Origin: an uncultured Bacteroidales bacterium | Lineage (GTDB): Bacteria; Bacteroidota; Bacteroidia; Bacteroidales; Bacteroidaceae | DNA length: 64,000 nt | Reading direction: 5' to 3' | Assembly: GCA_937898885.1 (NCBI GenBank) | Contig: CALDKD010000095.1 | Location: 1 to 64,000, forward strand | In this document: one piece after another, positions 60,212-64,000 of the stretch | Position numbering within the stretch: the stretch's first letter is position 1 | Layout of the letters: each line of letters starts with the position of its first letter | The notes under the pieces: model-generated | The model's database searches: none | What the model saw: only the letters and a program-made list of their open reading frames with translations | Told to the model about the DNA's origin: nothing | Position numbers and translations under genes: made by a program

Positions 60212-61792
60212 ATGAAGAAAGTATTCTATTTGTTACTCGGCCTGGTTCTTGCCAGCTGCGGTACAAAAGTAAAGGAGTGTCCTATCCTCACCATCGAGGG
60301 CGGACAGGTTCAGGGCGTTGCGGCTGAGCTTCAGGATGTTTTCGTATTCAAGGGCATCCCTTACGCTGCTGCTCCTATCAAAGAGTTGCGCTGGAAGGAA
60401 CCACAGCCTGTTACCCCTTGGGAGGGCGTTAAGGTTTGCGACAGATTCGGCAACCCGAGCTATCAGCACATCCAGTACAAGGGTGGCTACTACACAGAGT
60501 GGGGTTACGGTGACGAGGCTCCGTTCTCAGAGGACTGCCTTTATGCAAACGTATGGACCAAGAAGCCTGGTCAGACCGATGCCAAGCTGCCGGTTGCCCT
60601 GTGGATTCACGGAGGCGGCTATCGTGAGGGATTCGGCACAGAGCCTGAGTTCGATGCTCAGGAGTGGGCTGCCAAAGACGTTGTATTGGTATCAATCAAC
60701 TATCGTCTTGGCGTATATGGCTTCCTGACACATCCGGAGCTTTCAGCAGAGAGCGAGCACGGTGTTTCCGGCAACTATGGTATTCTTGACCAGATTCAGG
60801 CACTGAAGTGGATCAAGGCCAACATCGCACAGTTCGGTGGTGACCCGGACAACGTTATGATTTTTGGACAAAGCGCAGGTGGCGGCAGCGTACGTACACT
60901 TTGCGAGTCTCCGCTGGCTCGTGGCTTGTTCCACAAGGCTGTCATTATGAGTGCCGGTGGCCTTACCGTTCCGCAGCAGGGCGGTATGGGCATGGGAATG
61001 GGTATGGGTATGCCGCGTGGCGGTATGCGTATGCCTGCCGGTGGTTTCCCCGGTTTCCCAGGCTTCGGCGGTGGTGCAGCAGAGCCTAAGCTTGCCGCAT
61101 ACAAGGCTCCGGAGGCTCCGGAGGGCCTGAACGCACTGCAGCGTGCAGAGTTCAACACCAAGGTCGTTATGGACTGGGCTGGCTACAACACACTTCAGAA
61201 GATGCGTAATGCCGATACCGAGGCTATCCACTCAGTAGGTACCATCTACAACTCAGCTACCGGTAACTTCGGAAACATCACCGGAATGCCAATCGTTGAC
61301 GGCTATGTATCACTTGAGAGCTTTGACGAGGCTGCCATTGACGGTACTCTTGCCGATGTTCCTTATATGGTAGGCTACACTCTTAACGATATGGGCAATA
61401 TGTCGGCCGGTATCGCCGCATTCTGCCAGAACCGTCAGGAGAAGGGCAACAAGGCCTGGGCTTACGAGTTCGCCCGCCCTCTGCCGGATGATGGCTCACA
61501 CCCGGAGGTTACACAGCGTCTTAAGGGTGCCTTCCACTCATCAGACCTTTGGTTCGTATTCAAGTCTCTGAAGCACTGCTGGAGGCCTTGGACACAGGGC
61601 GACTGGGATCTGTCAGAGAAGATGCTGACCGCTTGGACAAACTTTGCAAAGTACAGCGATCCTAACGGTGCCAACGGTGGCGACTGGACACCTTGCACAA
61701 AGGAGTCTCCTAAGTTTATGGTCTTCAAGCTTGACGCTCAGGATCAGGAAGCCTCAGCTCTTGGCGAGCCTATCACAGAGCTCGGCTATTAA
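60212..61792 (+). CDS. Secreted/lipoprotein carboxylesterase, type B, with a Met/Gly/Pro-rich insert
   Basis: 526 residues. MKKVFYLLLGLVLASC is a lipoprotein signal (lipobox LASC). The alpha/beta-hydrolase fold shows LPVALWIHGGGYREGF (oxyanion hole), the nucleophile elbow IFGQSAGGGSV (Ser about 221), and the likely catalytic His in FHSSDLWFVF (about 445). Soon after the nucleophile, residues about 254-285 are low-complexity: repeated Gly-Met steps (GMGMGMGMPRGGMRMPAGG) and then FPGFPGFGGG. This insert is not part of the typical fold and probably sits near the active-site mouth. It probably acts on carbohydrate esters in the periplasm or outer surface. Divergent from kdgK. Confidence 0.92.
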   Translation: MKKVFYLLLGLVLASCGTKVKECPILTIEGGQVQGVAAELQDVFVFKGIPYAAAPIKELRWKEPQPVTPWEGVKVCDRFGNPSYQHIQYKGGYYTEWGYGDEAPFSEDCLYANVWTKKPGQTDAKLPVALWIHGGGYREGFGTEPEFDAQEWAAKDVVLVSINYRLGVYGFLTHPELSAESEHGVSGNYGILDQIQALKWIKANIAQFGGDPDNVMIFGQSAGGGSVRTLCESPLARGLFHKAVIMSAGGLTVPQQGGMGMGMGMGMPRGGMRMPAGGFPGFPGFGGGAAEPKLAAYKAPEAPEGLNALQRAEFNTKVVMDWAGYNTLQKMRNADTEAIHSVGTIYNSATGNFGNITGMPIVDGYVSLESFDEAAIDGTLADVPYMVGYTLNDMGNMSAGIAAFCQNRQEKGNKAWAYEFARPLPDDGSHPEVTQRLKGAFHSSDLWFVFKSLKHCWRPWTQGDWDLSEKMLTAWTNFAKYSDPNGANGGDWTPCTKESPKFMVFKLDAQDQEASALGEPITELGY

Positions 61793-61817
61793 TCAGTGCT
61801 GAATATACAATAAAGGT

Positions 61818-61854
61818 GGGTCAGGGGGACAGGTCCCTTGACCCGCTTTTCTTT
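61818..61854 (+). terminator. Terminator of the carboxylesterase gene, built on a GGGTCA palindrome
   Basis: GGGTCAGGGG (61818-61827) pairs with CCCTTGACCC (61835-61844) and is followed by GCTTTTCTTT. It resembles the palindrome at 61991-62016. Confidence 0.65.
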
Positions 61855-61982
61855 CACCTCACTTTGCGAATATTGTACCAACATAGAGAGCCACACCAAC
61901 AAGGGATGCAGAGCGTTTCGCTACTGCCGTCCGCAACATAGACAACTGGCTGGTGGAGTAGGGTCAGAGGGGCAAGTCACAC

Positions 61983-62016
61983 AAAAAAAGTGGGTCAAGG
62001 GACTGCCCCTGACCCA
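61983..62016 (-). terminator. Terminator of the C10 peptidase gene
   Basis: On the minus strand TGGGTCAGGGG (62006-62016) pairs with CCCTTGACCCA (61991-62001), followed by C and seven T residues (61983-61989). Confidence 0.75.
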
Positions 62017-62039
62017 TCTTTGACCCATTATGATTCGCG

Positions 62040-63932
62040 TTATTGTACTTGGAAAGTCCTGGTTATTATCTCGCTGCTGCCATCGGTATAAGTGATTTCC
62101 GCTTTGAGAGTATGGAGGCCGCTGGTAAGAGAGGACCCGTCAATGTATCCGTTTCCCGCTACAGAATTGCTGTCCAGATACCAGAATACTGACGAAAGTG
62201 CCTTATGGCCCAGACTCAGTCCTGGATATAAATTCTGACCGGCAGACACTGTGGCCGGTATCTCTATCGTAGTGATGTCCACTACACCTATTGATCCTAC
62301 AATATAATTGCTGCCTGGGCTCCAGTTATACGAAGTGCCGGCTGTTGTTACCCAATTCTCGCCATTTATGTTGGTTCCGCCACTCTCTACAGTGTAGCAC
62401 ATACAAATCCTGTTGCCAAATTTAATATCCGAACTTGAAAGAGTACACGGGAATGTCAGGAAATCTGTATCGCTGTTGTTATGATAGTATGAGCCAGGGG
62501 AAAGTGTGATACGTCGTTCTTTTTTTTCTGAAATAATCTTTATTATGTCACCATCACTGTCAACAAGCGCGATATTCATTTTCCCTGAATAAACTGCATC
62601 ATTAGAGCAGTGAATTGCTGACACAGTCACATTAAAAATAGAATTGGCTATTATGGAACCACTTGATATGGTAAGACCCTCTGTGTCATATTTGTCTGAG
62701 TCATACAATCTCAAGCCACCAATTTCCAGCTGGCTGCTACCAGACTTATCCGGTACCAGCCCGAAGATAGCAGAATCATTGCTGCTATAAACACTACCTT
62801 CAACCTCACCGCTTGCAGGCCCAAGATAGCAAACCGCGAACCACGCATTGAATTTGCCTCCCCAGCCAAAGTTTATATGGATTTGATTGTTGTTCTGATT
62901 GTAGCCATCACATACAAACGCATGGCTACCTTTTTTAATAAGGTTCTTGCCTGTGTATAGCAAAGGATGTCCCGGGCTCTCTTTAGTGCCTATCTCGCTT
63001 TTTATCATTTCAAGCCATTCCTGATTGGTATAATTACTGCGATAAAGCTGTATGGCAGAGTTGGAGTATCCCATATAAGTGGCCATAGCGCCTTTCGCAT
63101 CAGATGTGATTGCACCAGATGCACTTGCACCGTAATCCATCTCAACCATAGCACCACATTTATGAATGATATCCGCAACCGTAGATTTTAAAGCATCATT
63201 CCATTCGGTAGGGTTTTCCCATTCTTCTATCTTGGCGGCATTAGTCAAAGGCAGTTCGTTCCAATTGTAAGTGGCGTTGTTGTCAATTGCTGGATGCGTT
63301 GTGGTGTTATTATTATCATCAATATAATTATAAGCCAGAATAGTACCGGTAGTACTCGTAGGCCAACAGTGGTAACGCATTATAATAGCCATTGCAGTTG
63401 CCACACATCCTGCGTAAGTTGGTTTTCCATTAATAGTCGGGCAAGCACTATTGTATGGGGCACTTTGATTCCAATTAGCAGTTTTAAGCAACACCTCTCC
63501 GCCGTCAGGCTCTGCGCCGCCTACCGGCCTTGGTAAATGTGAGTGTACCTCCGCCCATTTCTGTCTTACCTCGGCATGCTGAGGGCGTTTGGCGCGCCGG
63601 GCCTTGTTGATGTCGTACTCCACCGTGCCTAACAGCGAGCGCATATTGTCAGGCATATCCTCTGCGTTGAACGTGCCGTCGCCCTGCATAATCACAGGGG
63701 TGGCGCAGTCTTCAGCCGCAATTATTGCCCATTTGCCATTGCCGTTCACCACGTAGAGGGCTGGGGCAGTGTCAGCCTTCTGTAACACGTGCAATTCCTT
63801 GCACTCGTAATTGGCCTTATTCGAGCCAAGAAACCTTGCCGCCGCCTCCCTGGCCGTACTTTCAGAGACAACATCAGCAAAAGAAACTATAGAGAGCAGC
63901 AAGAATGCTGCAAAAGTAGCAAGCCTTCTCAT
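62040..63932 (-). CDS. C10 family (streptopain-like) cysteine peptidase
   Basis: 630 residues. Signal peptide MRRLATFAAFLLLSIVSF, then a Spi-like inhibitory prodomain (about 22-150) with GKWAIIAAEDCATPVIMQGD. The mature papain-like domain has catalytic C176 in YAGCVATAMAII and H337 in GSHAFVCDGYN, with FGWGGKFNAWF after it. Residues about 400-630 form beta-sandwich-like modules, ending IITRTFQVQ. Secreted C10 peptidases in Bacteroidales act on host or dietary proteins and mature by self-cleavage. It starts 2 bases after the stop of the upstream partial gene and ends at the terminator 61983-62016. Confidence 0.94.
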   Translation of the reverse strand: MRRLATFAAFLLLSIVSFADVVSESTAREAAARFLGSNKANYECKELHVLQKADTAPALYVVNGNGKWAIIAAEDCATPVIMQGDGTFNAEDMPDNMRSLLGTVEYDINKARRAKRPQHAEVRQKWAEVHSHLPRPVGGAEPDGGEVLLKTANWNQSAPYNSACPTINGKPTYAGCVATAMAIIMRYHCWPTSTTGTILAYNYIDDNNNTTTHPAIDNNATYNWNELPLTNAAKIEEWENPTEWNDALKSTVADIIHKCGAMVEMDYGASASGAITSDAKGAMATYMGYSNSAIQLYRSNYTNQEWLEMIKSEIGTKESPGHPLLYTGKNLIKKGSHAFVCDGYNQNNNQIHINFGWGGKFNAWFAVCYLGPASGEVEGSVYSSNDSAIFGLVPDKSGSSQLEIGGLRLYDSDKYDTEGLTISSGSIIANSIFNVTVSAIHCSNDAVYSGKMNIALVDSDGDIIKIISEKKERRITLSPGSYYHNNSDTDFLTFPCTLSSSDIKFGNRICMCYTVESGGTNINGENWVTTAGTSYNWSPGSNYIVGSIGVVDITTIEIPATVSAGQNLYPGLSLGHKALSSVFWYLDSNSVAGNGYIDGSSLTSGLHTLKAEITYTDGSSEIITRTFQVQ

Positions 63933-63934
63933 AC

Positions 63935-64000
63935 TTAAATCCTAATAATATAACCTTGTGTTCCCGACAAATCCTCCAGCCACACGCAGTTGCCATCTTT
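63935..64000 (-). CDS. C-terminal end of a gene cut by the window edge
   Basis: On the minus strand an open frame enters from the window edge and ends in TAA at 63935-63937. It reads KDGNCVWLEDLSGTQGYIIRI. The stop lies 2 bases from the C10 peptidase ATG, so the two would be co-translated. The ending GTQGYIIRI resembles the terminal strand of sorting-type or beta-sandwich tails. With only 21 residues, the family cannot be named. Confidence 0.5.
   Translation of the reverse strand, partial: KDGNCVWLEDLSGTQGYIIRI

Larger units (their letters stand above)
61818..62016. repeat. Cluster of three related GGGTCA-type palindromic or half-palindromic elements
   Basis: A full palindrome at 61818-61844, a half copy at 61960-61979 (GGGTCAGAGGGGCAAGTCAC) and an inverted full palindrome at 61991-62016 share GGGTCAGGGG-type arms. 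The outer two act as terminators of convergent genes. They resemble REP-like intergenic repeats. The spacer between them (about 61855-61959) has no gene. Confidence 0.5.

Noticed and set aside
1..64000. CRISPR arrays, insertion sequences, integrases, rRNA genes
   Set aside because: Looked for on both strands; no regularly spaced repeats, transposase motifs, terminal inverted repeats or rRNA sequence were seen.

Overview
The window reads as a chromosomal segment of a Bacteroidales bacterium. The evidence is the promoter grammar (TTTG, about 20 bases, then TAnnTTTG or TAnnTTCG, upstream of many genes), the general lack of strong Shine-Dalgarno sites, and the gene families present: a TamL-like lipoprotein, DUF4296, YfhO, a C10 peptidase, the UxaE/UxaC pair, a two-Cys DksA relative and a tricorn-like protease. 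The family within the order cannot be fixed from this window; Prevotellaceae or Bacteroidaceae are plausible. No rRNA, insertion sequence, integrase or CRISPR array was seen.

Layout. 1-2.4 kb: the start of an FtsX-type permease, a decayed rhuM gene, and a Fic protein fused to an AbiEi-like winged helix, apparently a small accessory island. 2.7-8.6 kb: translation housekeeping (pheT, lepA) with a YebC regulator, a C_GCAxxG_C_C redox protein and a small winged-helix protein. 8.7-13.7 kb (minus): an AMP-forming acyl ligase followed by a secreted tricorn-like protease. 13.8-24 kb (plus): a HerA-like ATPase, then a tightly overlapping set of seven genes for a cell-surface glycan. 24-28.8 kb (minus): yggS, a second acyl ligase and yfhO. 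28.9-30.2 kb: a LolC/E-type permease. 30.1-36 kb (minus): hisH-hisA-hisF-hisIE-ftsE-lysC-lysA. 36.2-44.8 kb: ileS, dksA-like, lspA, a DUF4296 lipoprotein, trmH (minus) and tamL-like. 44.8-48.3 kb: an MBL-fold hydrolase and uxaE-uxaC. A tRNA-Lys lies near 48.5 kb. 48.8-53.9 kb: a coiled-coil lipoprotein, an OmpA protein and a secreted protein. 54-60 kb (minus): kdgK-larA-like-pdxB-gnd and an outer-membrane barrel. 60.2-64 kb: a carboxylesterase with a Met/Gly-rich insert, a cluster of palindromes, a C10 peptidase and the tail of one more gene.

The most interesting stretch is 15455-23957. It encodes a flippase, a LicC-type nucleotidyltransferase fused to an aminotransferase, an opine-dehydrogenase relative, a LicD transferase, an SDR fused to a TagD-type cytidylyltransferase, a TagB/TagF-type polyol-phosphate transferase and a GT2 glycosyltransferase. 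Taken together they suggest two separately made CDP-activated head groups, one amino-containing and one polyol, transferred as phosphodiesters onto a glycan. This resembles Gram-positive teichoic-acid or phosphocholine chemistry in a Gram-negative organism. YfhO, whose Bacillus relative glycosylates lipoteichoic acid, lies directly next to it. The chemistry is inferred from family membership and is untested.

Hexuronate use appears twice: uxaE-uxaC enter the pathway, and kdgK with a LarA-like nickel-pincer protein sits in a second operon. The his-lys operon joins histidine and lysine/DAP synthesis to an FtsE-type ATPase.
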